Assembly: GCF_018449675.1 (NCBI RefSeq)
Contig: NZ_JAAVUZ010000002.1
Span: forward strand, 391,524 to 455,523
DNA: 64,000 nucleotides
Direction of reading: 5' to 3'
Source: Glaciihabitans sp. dw_435
Lineage (GTDB): Bacteria; Actinomycetota; Actinomycetes; Actinomycetales; Microbacteriaceae
Positions 52,754-61,452 of this stretch are shown here, piece after piece (position 1 is the first letter of the stretch; each line of letters opens with the position of its first letter). Below the pieces are notes generated by a model. That model saw only the letters and a list, made by a program, of their open reading frames with translations. It had not been told where the DNA came from and did no database searches. A program made the position numbers and the translations under genes.

Positions 52754-53919
52754 ACCGACGGCTCACCGCGCCACGTCGCCCTTCGGCGGTCCAAGGGGAT
52801 GGGTCCGGGGCTCCCACGGTTGCGCGTTTTTATCCAGTCGCTCGATTAGTCCACATCGAACGCATCCGTGATTCTCGTGAAATCGAGTTTTTCTATTCCT
52901 CGCATAGAACTGACTGGAGCGAATCACTTGCATCCTCCCTGCCTAACGTTCACCGAGTCAATTACTCCCAACTCCTTTGGCAAGTCTGGCGGCGTAAATT
53001 TGCACTGCTAGAGATACCCGAGCCATTGGCGCTTCCGCTAATCCCAAAATTGCTCGGATTGGCTACCCTTGCGAGGCTGTCAAGGCTGACGGGAAGATCC
53101 GGAACCCGCTTAGTTACCTACGCAATTGAGAATATGGACGCCGTCGACAAATTGCGGTCAAAGCTTCCGCTACCGGCAAGTGTAATTAGAGCCCTATTGC
53201 GCTGCGCCCTTCGGCCAGTCATGCGCGAGCTAACGAAAATCGCCTTCGGCACGCCAGCGGCCGAGCACAATTACGCGGAGTTGCTTGGCGCTAATTACGG
53301 TGTGAGTTCAGTCCGGGTTCAGAGCAGGATTTTTCTGGGCCTGCCTGCGGCATCTCAAACCACAGTCGCTCGAGAAAATAACCAGGCCTGTTTTGTTGGG
53401 TCTTTTGAAGACCGAAAGGGCATCCGCGAGTTGCTTGATGCCTGGCCGGAGGTTCTGCTCGCTATCCCAAATGCCAAGTTGGAGATTTTGGGACAGGGCC
53501 CCTTAGAAGGTCTGGTGCATACTGCAGCGCGCAAGATGGCAAGCGTCGAGACGTCTCTCCATCCATCACGCGAGACGATCGAACGCACCCTAAGCCTTTC
53601 TCACGTTCTAATTCTTCCCTCCGTTCGCACTGCGACGTGGCGAGAGCAGATTGGCCTACCAATCGTAGAAGGACTCGCTGAAGGCTGCGAAGTAATCACG
53701 ACAGACGAAACAGGTCTGGCGAATTGGCTGCAGCTTAACGACCATCTGGTGCTTACTAAGCCCACCCGAGCGCAGCTTGCCGCCGCGATCGTCATGGGTC
53801 TTTCGAGTACGCGCACTGCGCCCGAGGCAAAGAGCCTCTTGCCCGCAATTGACGGTCGACACGCCGCAGATCAATGGCTAACACGTGAACCGCCGGACAG
53901 CTCCATTTTGAGAGGGTGA
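52750..53919 (+). CDS. GT-B glycosyltransferase
   Basis: A 389-residue protein with a recognisable C-terminal GT-B half: ACFVGSFEDRKGIRELLDAW, LEILGQGPLE and the donor-site EQIGLPIVEGLAEGCEVI. The first ~25 residues are basic and low in structure, so the true start might lie slightly downstream, but ATG 52750 gives the ATGA overlap used throughout this operon. Specificity unknown. Confidence 0.82.
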   Translation: MNRRLTAPRRPSAVQGDGSGAPTVARFYPVARLVHIERIRDSREIEFFYSSHRTDWSESLASSLPNVHRVNYSQLLWQVWRRKFALLEIPEPLALPLIPKLLGLATLARLSRLTGRSGTRLVTYAIENMDAVDKLRSKLPLPASVIRALLRCALRPVMRELTKIAFGTPAAEHNYAELLGANYGVSSVRVQSRIFLGLPAASQTTVARENNQACFVGSFEDRKGIRELLDAWPEVLLAIPNAKLEILGQGPLEGLVHTAARKMASVETSLHPSRETIERTLSLSHVLILPSVRTATWREQIGLPIVEGLAEGCEVITTDETGLANWLQLNDHLVLTKPTRAQLAAAIVMGLSSTRTAPEAKSLLPAIDGRHAADQWLTREPPDSSILRG

Positions 53920-53920
53920 C

Positions 53921-55255
53921 ATGATTGCGACTCTCATTGTCGGCGCAGTCGCCGTACTCATATTTCCACTTCTAATTTCGAAGTGGCGATGGTCTTGGTT
54001 CCTGTACGTTCTTTGTCTCGTCAGTAACGGACTGGGACTCGAATTCAGCGGGGCCGTGCTTCGCCCTGAACATGTAGGTCTGTTGCTGTCACTCGCGGTG
54101 CTCGCTGGCGCCAGACGAGAGACGGGACAGACCCGAGTGCGGACTTTCTCCGCTGCAGTTTGGATCCCACTAATAATTTGGCTTCTCTTTGGCGTGTTCG
54201 CGAGCATTGCTAAGTCCCCCGAAGTTATCTCGAGCATCTATATCGTGTCGTGGACTGCTTCCAGCCTTCTCGCGATGTGGATCATGTCGCGAAACAGCGC
54301 GCCTAGAGTTGAACTCGTCGCTATCGGGTCCTATGCGATCGCGCTAGTCAGCGTTCTGTCGGTCCTGTCATGGCTGGGAGGCACCTTCGCAGGACTCACA
54401 ACGCCTTTATCCGGATACAACGCCGGCGAAGTTATACAGCGAGTGTCAGGGCTCGCTTTTGAGCCCAACCTAATGGGCGCAATCGGGTCGCTTTGGATTG
54501 CAGTCATGGTGTACTGGAGACGCTCGCTCAACCGACGCGTCAACAGCCTCGTGTGGATAATCGCGCTGGCGACAATTCTCACGATGACAAGGGCCGCTTG
54601 GGTGGCCCTCGCAGTCATTGTTGTCTTCGCACTAGTCCGAGATCGATCTCGCGCCGTCCAAAACATAGGCGTAGTTATCGTCTCCATCGTGGTCGTACTC
54701 GGCTCCTTGGCGTCCGGAGCGCTGAATTGGCTCACGCCACTTACGGACCGCGCCACGTCCTTGTTCGATCTAGAGAGCGGCACGGGAGGATTCAGGGCAC
54801 GTTCGTGGGCAATGGCCTTCGATGACATATCCGCACAGAACTCGCTGTTCACGGGACTTGGGGTAAATACCTTCGAACAGCGCCACGCCGATCTCGTGCA
54901 GGCCGGCTTAGCTGACTATCTGTCCAATGCCTGGATCGCCCAGTTATACGACGTTGGTCTTCTCGGGCTTTGCGCGGTCATCGTTGGCCTGATATTCGTC
55001 TGGTGGTCGACTCGTAGAAGAGGAGACAGCATTGCCTTCTTCGTCGCACTTGCCATCACCACTGCCTTGACTAACTCATTGTGGTTCGCATTTGGATGGG
55101 TGTTCATGACGTTGTTCGACTTTCGTTCTCGAATCGTGCCGAACGGTGGCATCGACCAAAAACGACCGACGCAGCAAGACTTAGTCAATGGTCGAGTTAG
55201 CGCCGCAGCTAGCAATCGAGAAACAACTACCGGGCCAACGAGAGAACCGAAATGA
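53921..55255 (+). CDS. Wzy-type polysaccharide polymerase / O-antigen ligase family
   Basis: A 444-residue protein with 10-12 membrane helices and a larger external loop near residues 270-345, which holds the RARSWAMAFDDI and GLGVNTFEQRH segments typical of the O-antigen ligase/polymerase family. The last ~40 residues are hydrophilic. Its place beside the flippase supports a polymerase role over a ligase. AGAGGG precedes the ATG. Confidence 0.85.
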   Translation: MIATLIVGAVAVLIFPLLISKWRWSWFLYVLCLVSNGLGLEFSGAVLRPEHVGLLLSLAVLAGARRETGQTRVRTFSAAVWIPLIIWLLFGVFASIAKSPEVISSIYIVSWTASSLLAMWIMSRNSAPRVELVAIGSYAIALVSVLSVLSWLGGTFAGLTTPLSGYNAGEVIQRVSGLAFEPNLMGAIGSLWIAVMVYWRRSLNRRVNSLVWIIALATILTMTRAAWVALAVIVVFALVRDRSRAVQNIGVVIVSIVVVLGSLASGALNWLTPLTDRATSLFDLESGTGGFRARSWAMAFDDISAQNSLFTGLGVNTFEQRHADLVQAGLADYLSNAWIAQLYDVGLLGLCAVIVGLIFVWWSTRRRGDSIAFFVALAITTALTNSLWFAFGWVFMTLFDFRSRIVPNGGIDQKRPTQQDLVNGRVSAAASNRETTTGPTREPK

Positions 55256-56481
55256 AACGAGTTCTCGGCCTTCTGGGCGGCTATTCAATTTCGGTTATCA
55301 CTACCGCGGCGGTCGGCCTACTTGTCATACCTTTCGTCATCCGTACCACTGGTGACTCTGGATGGTCCTCTTTCGCCGTGGGGCAGTCGGCGGGGTCGGT
55401 AGCCGGGGTACTGATAGCGCTCGGCTGGGGAATCAGCGGACCGACGTTAATCGCGGCGAGTTCCGGTCCAGATCAAGTTGCCATCGCGCGCGCCTCTCTG
55501 ATTTCGCGAATCATCATTTCCCCGCCCGTACTCATTCTTAGCTCGATTGCGGCGTGGTTACTCGCTCCGGGCGATCCGATTGCGGCGGTTCTATCCTGTT
55601 TGGCGACTTCGACAGTCGGACTCGGCATGACCTGGGTATTCGTGGGACAGGGACGTCCGACCGAACTATTCGTCCTTGACACGTTACCGCGAGCAGCAAG
55701 CACCGTCGTGGGCGGGGCGGCCCTGTTGGTTACTGGGAACCTTTGGACTCTCGCCGCCTGCCAACTCGTTGGCGGGCTAATAGCGGTAACAGTTTCTTCG
55801 GTGAATTCGACAGCGCCGCGTGCACATCTGCCGGGCCGGACCTGGAGCGTTCGCGTGGGTATTCGAGAAACGCGATCTCAGATCTACCCATCAATCACAG
55901 CGATAACTGCGTCCATATACCTCGCTTTGCCAACCCTAGTGGTGGCGGCCACGGCGCCGCAGGCTACTGGCGCGTACGCACTCGCAGACAGGCTAGGTCG
56001 ATTCAGCCTGATGGCTCTGACCCCATTCGGTCAGTGGCTCCAAGGATGGGTTCCGAGGTTGGGCCGCCACCACACCGATACGCCCGCTCGGATCAAAAAG
56101 GGACTGAATGCGGCTACTGTCGCTGGCATCGGTGCTGGGATTGGCGTAGCCTCACTCGGCCCCTGGCTTGCCCACCTACTGGGCGGAAGCCACGTGTCGG
56201 TAACTTTTGCGCTTGCGGCATTCGTCGGCATCTCCGTGGCGATGTCAACGATATCTCGCGCATCGGGAATGGCTGGACTTCAGACCCTTGGTATGTCCAA
56301 GGCCGTGGCGATCAGCGCTGTTGTAGGCGCTGCCATTGGCATCCCGCTCTTACTCGTATCGGTGCCTGTTTATGGAGCCGTCGGCGCAGCAGCTGCAGTA
56401 GCGGCGGCAGAGACTGGAGTGACGCTCGCGCAAGGCATTAGATTACGAAGAGTCTTGGCAGGCATCGCGGCCCACGGATAA
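55252..56481 (+). CDS. Wzx-type lipid-linked oligosaccharide flippase
   Basis: A 409-residue membrane protein of the MOP/polysaccharide transport superfamily with about 12 helices and few charges. The N-terminal VLGLLGGYSISVITTAAVGL region starts the first helix pair. It would flip the undecaprenyl-linked repeat unit for Wzy. It overlaps the polymerase gene by ATGA and is last in the plus-strand operon. Confidence 0.85.
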   Translation: MKRVLGLLGGYSISVITTAAVGLLVIPFVIRTTGDSGWSSFAVGQSAGSVAGVLIALGWGISGPTLIAASSGPDQVAIARASLISRIIISPPVLILSSIAAWLLAPGDPIAAVLSCLATSTVGLGMTWVFVGQGRPTELFVLDTLPRAASTVVGGAALLVTGNLWTLAACQLVGGLIAVTVSSVNSTAPRAHLPGRTWSVRVGIRETRSQIYPSITAITASIYLALPTLVVAATAPQATGAYALADRLGRFSLMALTPFGQWLQGWVPRLGRHHTDTPARIKKGLNAATVAGIGAGIGVASLGPWLAHLLGGSHVSVTFALAAFVGISVAMSTISRASGMAGLQTLGMSKAVAISAVVGAAIGIPLLLVSVPVYGAVGAAAAVAAAETGVTLAQGIRLRRVLAGIAAHG

Positions 56482-56514
56482 CACCTTTGCGTCCCGCCCC
56501 AGGAGGACCCCGCT

Positions 56515-57474
56515 CTATTTTACGGTTGGCGCGAGCGGCCCTCTTCTGTTTCTGAGGCCGTCGAGCACCGCTGCCGTCATGATGCGTCGCTGGACAGGGG
56601 TGGTCGACTTGCGGCGCATTTTTCGCGCGTATGCCGCACCTAGGAACAGCATCATTCGAAAACGACGCACGGGCGGAAGTCGAAGATCTCGCAGGATGAA
56701 TATCCCATTTCGCGTCAAGTAATAATCACGGATCGGATTCTGATGCTGGTGGCGCGGGATCCCGCGAGAATCGAACTCGACGGAGTCTGCAAGAAGATGG
56801 TTCATCACGACTCCTGGCACGACAATTAGCCGATACCCCAGAAGGCCAGCCCGCAATCCCCATTCCTTGTCGACATGGTCGATGAAGTATTCGTCCCTGA
56901 ATTCTCCAATCGCCTCGAATGCGGTCATTTCGATAAGACAACCCGAGCTGAGGAGAAACGCTGCTTCTATCGGCTCTGCGGTGGCGTCCACATCGACGAG
57001 CCGCTTAATAGCGCTGGATTTCCACACGAACGCTAACGGGATATTGGCCCGCTCGTCGAGAATTATCGGGCCAGCGGCGATGGTCTTGGGATATTTGCGC
57101 TGTTCTTCCTTCAAAGCAGCCAGCAACGCCCAAACGGCATCAGCGGTCATTTTGCTATCGTCATCAAGAAAGAGCACATACTCATGGCCTTGACTACGAA
57201 TGTGACGTATTGCGCTATTCTGCGCCGCGGCTATTCCGAGGTTGCCACCCAACCCAATGTAAGTAGCTCCCATCGATTCAGCGAGTTCTTTGATATCTCT
57301 CGCGATGTCCGGGTCGTCGCTGTTGTCAGCAAGGACCAACTCCGACAGCGACGTCGAAATCAGCCGCAACGCAGAGGATAACTCCGGCACGTCGGTGTTG
57401 AACGTCACAATCACGCCAGCGATCGACATCTCACTACCGCCCGCAGCTAGTTCAGCCGCCATTGAGTCCCCCAT
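56515..57474 (-). CDS. Glycosyltransferase family 2 (rhamnosyltransferase-like)
   Basis: A 319-residue GT-A enzyme: GVIVTFNTDVPELSSAL, LVLADNSDDP, GGNLGIAAAQNSAIRH, the metal-site DDD in YVLFLDDDSKM, and an EYFIDHVDKEWGLRAG segment. These mark the rhamnosyltransferase branch. It stands alone on the minus strand, convergent with the flippase. Another Met 15 codons downstream could be the start. Confidence 0.9.
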   Translation of the reverse strand: MGDSMAAELAAGGSEMSIAGVIVTFNTDVPELSSALRLISTSLSELVLADNSDDPDIARDIKELAESMGATYIGLGGNLGIAAAQNSAIRHIRSQGHEYVLFLDDDSKMTADAVWALLAALKEEQRKYPKTIAAGPIILDERANIPLAFVWKSSAIKRLVDVDATAEPIEAAFLLSSGCLIEMTAFEAIGEFRDEYFIDHVDKEWGLRAGLLGYRLIVVPGVVMNHLLADSVEFDSRGIPRHQHQNPIRDYYLTRNGIFILRDLRLPPVRRFRMMLFLGAAYARKMRRKSTTPVQRRIMTAAVLDGLRNRRGPLAPTVK

Positions 57475-57606
57475 TTCTGGAACGCTCCAGAGATAAATGT
57501 TGACGACGAAGCACGCAATCTAATTACATGCTAGGGCCACCGAGGGGCGGTGAAATACACTTTGAGCTGTTTGTCCACGAGACGATCCACGTGTCGAGCG
57601 AATGAT

Positions 57607-58235
57607 TCAGTTGCCAGACACGTGACCCGTTAATAGCCTGTAGAGGGCAGCGCTGCGTTCATCAAACCCTTTGAAGCGCACCAGCTTGCCGAGGTTTCGG
57701 TACTTGATCTCGATAGGGTCTAGAGCTGCGACGGTCGAGGCATCCCAGATCTGCGTTTGGGTGAAATCGATGACGACGTCGTTCGGGTCTTCCATGTAGT
57801 TGAAGCGCTCGACCAGGTCATTGCTGCTGCCAAAAACAGCGGGCCGCGTACAGCGTAGCTCGCGGTGGTTGCGTCGTCGCCCAACGTGCGCTCGGCAGAA
57901 ATTACGTGAGCGAGGCGACGCGCAAAGAGGACCATCGCGAGCACCACGCCAACGATGACCCCAAGGGCGAGGTTGCCGGTAGCAACTACGACGACGACAG
58001 TGACGATCATCACGATGGTCTCAGGAATCGGCATGCGCCTCAGCGTCGACGGCTTGACGCTGTGCCAGTCGACGGTGGTTATGGCGACGATCATCATTAC
58101 GGCGGCGAGAGCGACCACAGGGATCTGCGCCATGATTCCGCTCAGGTCCGCGACGAGGATGAACAGCACCCCTCCCGCCACGAATGTCGAGATACGGGTT
58201 CGTGCCCTTCCGATTTTGACGTTCACGCCGCGCAA
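57607..58235 (-). pseudogene. Truncated, frameshifted SulP transporter relic
   Basis: The stretch matches the last ~205 of 499 residues of the intact SulP at 30547-32046, from VNVKIGRARTRIST (intact: LNVKTGGARTRIST) to the STAS domain. The N-terminal 60% is missing, cut at about 58230 close to the stop of the SGNH gene. A one-base loss in the run at 57832-57836 (five A on the plus strand, where the frame needs six) shifts the frame at GPLF, so VIDFTQTQIWDAS lies in another frame. Not functional as a transporter. Confidence 0.88.
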
Positions 58236-58238
58236 TTA

Positions 58239-59027
58239 TCAGCTGAGATGGATAGCGCCAAGGAGTAGCTTTGCGATCGCGGCGTAGCCCTCATCGTTGG
58301 GGTGGAAGTCATCGCTGGTCCCGCCGTAGACGCCAGTCTTACCAGCGGGGCCGCGCAGGCTCTCCTGCACCTGCAGGTTCTCTATTGACCGGTAGACGCC
58401 GCCTTGGGCTTCGCACTCCGATTTGATAACCGCGTCATACGCAGCGCCGCGGTCGGGTTGCTGCCATGAGCCGACGCAAAGAAGTCGAACGTCGGGCGAC
58501 GTGCTTACGATCTGCGCCAAGATCGCCCGATAGTCAGTCGTGAAGTCATCGATCGTGGTCACGTTGTAGTCGTTGGTTCCCAACTCTACGATGGCGAGAT
58601 TTTGATAACTGCCGAGGTTGGTCAGCTTGCTCGCATCGGCCGTGTCCCCACCGTTGCGATGCCCTTCCACGGCGATGACTGGCCCGCTCGCTTTCATCGC
58701 ATTGACCATCAGCGGGCGAAACCCCCTGGCCTCAGATGAGGCAAAGAGACTGCCCGTCAGCGAGTCGCCGATGAAGAGTACCTTGAGTGGGTCAGTGCCC
58801 CGCTGCACGTCGAGTACGGGCAGCGCTGTCGGCGTAGGGTCTGGCGGAATTGTGTAGCTCAGGCTGCCCGCTGCGGTCGGCGTCGAGTTGTTCGTCAGCG
58901 CGACACCTGACAAGACACCCGCGACGATACCCAGAGCAACGACCCCGCCCACTGCGAGCCAGACCTTGCTCTGCCTCCGAACGTTGCTACGGGAACGGGA
59001 ACGCTTGCGAGGCTTGGATGCGGGCAT
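58239..59027 (-). CDS. Membrane-anchored SGNH/GDSL hydrolase
   Basis: A 262-residue protein from ATG 59027. A basic start (PASKPRKRSRSRSNVRR) and one membrane helix precede a Pro/Thr linker and an SGNH domain with block I FIGDSLTGS (nucleophile Ser), block III LGTNDYN and block V DDFHPND (Asp/His). All catalytic blocks are present. It may remove acetyl or other esters from the exported polysaccharide; this is inferred from the neighbourhood. A degenerate paralogue lies at 59588-60358. Confidence 0.87.
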   Translation of the reverse strand: MPASKPRKRSRSRSNVRRQSKVWLAVGGVVALGIVAGVLSGVALTNNSTPTAAGSLSYTIPPDPTPTALPVLDVQRGTDPLKVLFIGDSLTGSLFASSEARGFRPLMVNAMKASGPVIAVEGHRNGGDTADASKLTNLGSYQNLAIVELGTNDYNVTTIDDFTTDYRAILAQIVSTSPDVRLLCVGSWQQPDRGAAYDAVIKSECEAQGGVYRSIENLQVQESLRGPAGKTGVYGGTSDDFHPNDEGYAAIAKLLLGAIHLS

Positions 59028-59089
59028 GCCTCGAATACTAGATGAAGGTACCTCAGGAAATAAACGACAGGTGTAAACCTGTCCCATAA

Positions 59090-59554
59090 CTACACAGTAT
59101 GTGGCGGCACAGCTCGAATCCGCTCGTACGTCTCTAGGAAACTTTGCACGGGAGTGCTCGCCACAGTACGAGCAACGAGCGGGAGGTCGACGTCACCCAG
59201 CGACGTGAAACGCAGACAGCTCTTGCCCATGTTGAGCTTGCGGCCGGTGGCCTCCCAGTCGGCGCGGAACTGGCGCTCCTCCTCGGAATCGCTGTACAGG
59301 CACAACAGGTACAGAGAGTTGTAGTTCTTCTGCGCAATTAGGGCGACGTAGCTCAGCGGTTGCTTGTTGTACGTGTTGGGGTATGTCGATAGCGGGACGA
59401 CCCAGCTGGGGGCGCCACGGAAGTCCACGAGTTCGTAACCGTCGGGCATCGCAGCGTGCACCGTCTCAAAGACCGGGACCACCGCGGCGCGCTTCGTCGG
59501 CTCGAGGTCCCGAAGATACTCCTCGACCACCGATGAAACTGGCTGCGTGCTCAT
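59090..59554 (-). CDS. DUF1801 family protein
   Basis: A 154-residue protein with the DUF1801 pattern: an N-terminal VVEEYLRDLEPTKRAAVVP helix, GAPSWVVPLSTYPNTYNKQPL, and the C-terminal MGKSCLRFTSLGDVDLPLV block. The fold is known but no function is established. GAAGG precedes the ATG. It lies between the two SGNH hydrolase genes. Confidence 0.83.
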   Translation of the reverse strand: MSTQPVSSVVEEYLRDLEPTKRAAVVPVFETVHAAMPDGYELVDFRGAPSWVVPLSTYPNTYNKQPLSYVALIAQKNYNSLYLLCLYSDSEEERQFRADWEATGRKLNMGKSCLRFTSLGDVDLPLVARTVASTPVQSFLETYERIRAVPPHTV

Positions 59555-59587
59555 CCTTCCACCGTAGTCACGGTGAAAGAGCCGCTG

Positions 59588-60358
59588 CTAGGAAATATCG
59601 ATCGCTTGGAGGAGACGGGCGGCAATCGCCGCGTAGCCCGTGTCATTGGGGTGGACGTCATCGCGAGTGCCGCCGACGACTCCTGTCACTCCGGCCGGTC
59701 CCCGGTTCGCCTCGACTGAGCGCAAATCCGACAGGGCGCGGAAAACTCCGCCCTGCGCCTCGCACTCGCGAGCGATCACCGCGTCGTATTGGTCGCCGGT
59801 CTCCGGCGCCTGCCGGACTCCCGCGCAGACGAAGTTGATCCCGGGAGACGTCGCGACAACCGCCGACAGCAGCGCCTTGTAGTCGCTCGTAAACGCATCG
59901 ATACTCGATGCACCAACGTCGTCTGGATCCAGTTCCACGACCGCGATGTCTTGGTCGGCGCCGGCATCCGCTATACCCGCGACCGCTGTGTCGCTGTCGG
60001 TTGAATACAACGACTTTGCACTCGTCACGGCGCCGGTCTTCCGCAGTTCGCGGACCATGGTCGACCGAAATCCCTTGGAGTCGACAGATGCAGAGACGCT
60101 GCCCGTCAGAGAACCGCCGACGAACAGCACTTTCAGCGGCTGATCGGTGCGCGTCACGGCGACCACGGGTGACGCCGTGGAGGTGGGCTCCGGCGGAATT
60201 GTGTAGAGCGAGGCATTGGCATCAACCGGCGGTGTCTGGCGGGTCAGGGCGACACCGACAAGGACTCCCGCGATGACGGCCAGGACGGTCACACCGGCGA
60301 TGGATAACCAGACAGCACTCGGCCGCTTGACGTTGCTACGGGACTTGGACTCAGACAC
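59588..60358 (-). CDS. SGNH hydrolase paralogue with degenerate active site
   Basis: A 256-residue paralogue of the protein at 58239: same basic start (SKSRSNVKR), one helix, linker and SGNH fold. Block I is FVGGSLTGS (Ser kept, Asp replaced by Gly) and block V DDVHPND is intact, but block III reads LDPDDVG where the sister has LGTNDYN, so the oxyanion-hole Gly and Asn are lost. Normal hydrolase activity is doubtful; it may bind ligand without cutting it. The start is a GTG or ATG at 60358. Confidence 0.83.
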   Translation of the reverse strand: MSESKSRSNVKRPSAVWLSIAGVTVLAVIAGVLVGVALTRQTPPVDANASLYTIPPEPTSTASPVVAVTRTDQPLKVLFVGGSLTGSVSASVDSKGFRSTMVRELRKTGAVTSAKSLYSTDSDTAVAGIADAGADQDIAVVELDPDDVGASSIDAFTSDYKALLSAVVATSPGINFVCAGVRQAPETGDQYDAVIARECEAQGGVFRALSDLRSVEANRGPAGVTGVVGGTRDDVHPNDTGYAAIAARLLQAIDIS

Positions 60359-60442
60359 CTTGGAATCCTAGGGGACGGCGTCTGACGCATGATCGTCCCG
60401 GGTAGCGCGTGTCCCTGAACTAGGTACTCCTACGATGAGCAG

Positions 60443-60778
60443 ATGACTATCGCCTTCTGGATTTGCGCCGCCGTCACGACCGTCAGCGCCGCGGTTAGTT
60501 TTGGGTACTCGGTAGCGGGGCTGCGATCTGCTCGCGGCCCCGAGCAGGTGGGGATGATGTACGCGTTCGCGCGGAGCCTTGCCTTGCTCGTAGTGGCGAT
60601 CATCGCGCTGTTTGCTGGCTCGACCGCATTTGTTGCGGCCGTCGCGATCGCGATGGTGGTTGTACAGGCCGCGGACGCGATCATTGGCGTGCGAACGCGG
60701 GACACCCTCAAGACGGTCGGCCCGGCCGTTACGGCAGTGGCGAACCTGGGTGTGCTGATCTGGATGCTGGCCGCGTAG
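60443..60778 (+). CDS. Small four-helix membrane protein of unknown function
   Basis: A 111-residue hydrophobic protein with four likely helices (about 2-24, 42-59, 61-80, 92-110) and a GVRTRDTLKTVGP loop. I do not recognise a characterised family. It is the only plus-strand gene in the last 6 kb and ends 11 nt before the stop of the response regulator that runs towards it. Confidence 0.7.
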   Translation: MTIAFWICAAVTTVSAAVSFGYSVAGLRSARGPEQVGMMYAFARSLALLVVAIIALFAGSTAFVAAVAIAMVVVQAADAIIGVRTRDTLKTVGPAVTAVANLGVLIWMLAA

Positions 60779-60789
60779 CTTCGCCAGCG

Positions 60790-61452
60790 TCAGTTCAGGT
60801 AGCCGTCTTCGGCCGCGCGCTGGATGAGCTCGATGCGACGGCTGGCGGCCCGGCCGGCCTTGGAGTACTTCTCGCGCACGCGGCGGATGTAGGTCTTTGC
60901 CGTCTCGTACTGCACGCCCATCTCGCGCGCTACATCCTCGAGGTTGAACCCCGACGCGTAGAGCAGCAAAGCCTGGGTCTCCCCCGCGCTGAGCTTCGGC
61001 TTGATCAGTTCGGGCGCCTCCACGAGTTCGGGAGCGGGCTCCGGCGCGAGCTGCGGCAGGCCCATGACGTCGCGGGCGATCTCCATTGCGTCGGTCATGC
61101 CGAGCGCCTTGGAGATGAAGCGAGCCGCACCGGCGTTGAGCGATCGCTCACGCGTCTCGCGGGTGTCCAGACCACTGAGCACGATCACCTTCGACCCCGC
61201 GGCGCGACAGGTGCGCACGCGCGACTCGATGGAAGCCGATCCCTGCAGGTGGTAGTCCATGAACACGAGGTCGGCCGGAAAGTGCGGCGACAGCACGAAG
61301 TCACCCCAGGTGATGGCGGCGAGCACAACGTCAAAGTCCGTCGCGTTCGTGGCCACCCAGGTGCTGATGCTGTCCATCAACAGTTCGTGGTCGTCGAGAA
61401 TCGCGATGGTGACGGGACGGACGATTTCAGCGGATGTCTCAGCCAGCGTCAT
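60790..61452 (-). CDS. NarL/LuxR-type response regulator (module 2)
   Basis: A 220-residue paralogue of the regulator at 32743. Receiver: IAILDDHELLMDS, phospho-acceptor Asp in LVFMDYHLQ, VIVLSG and ISKAL. HTH: KLSAGETQALLLYASGF then GVQYETAKTYIRRVREKY. In that second stretch it differs from module 1 only at N/G and L/I, so both regulators may read the same DNA sites. It overlaps the kinase-like membrane protein gene by 14 nt. Confidence 0.9.
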   Translation of the reverse strand: MTLAETSAEIVRPVTIAILDDHELLMDSISTWVATNATDFDVVLAAITWGDFVLSPHFPADLVFMDYHLQGSASIESRVRTCRAAGSKVIVLSGLDTRETRERSLNAGAARFISKALGMTDAMEIARDVMGLPQLAPEPAPELVEAPELIKPKLSAGETQALLLYASGFNLEDVAREMGVQYETAKTYIRRVREKYSKAGRAASRRIELIQRAAEDGYLN

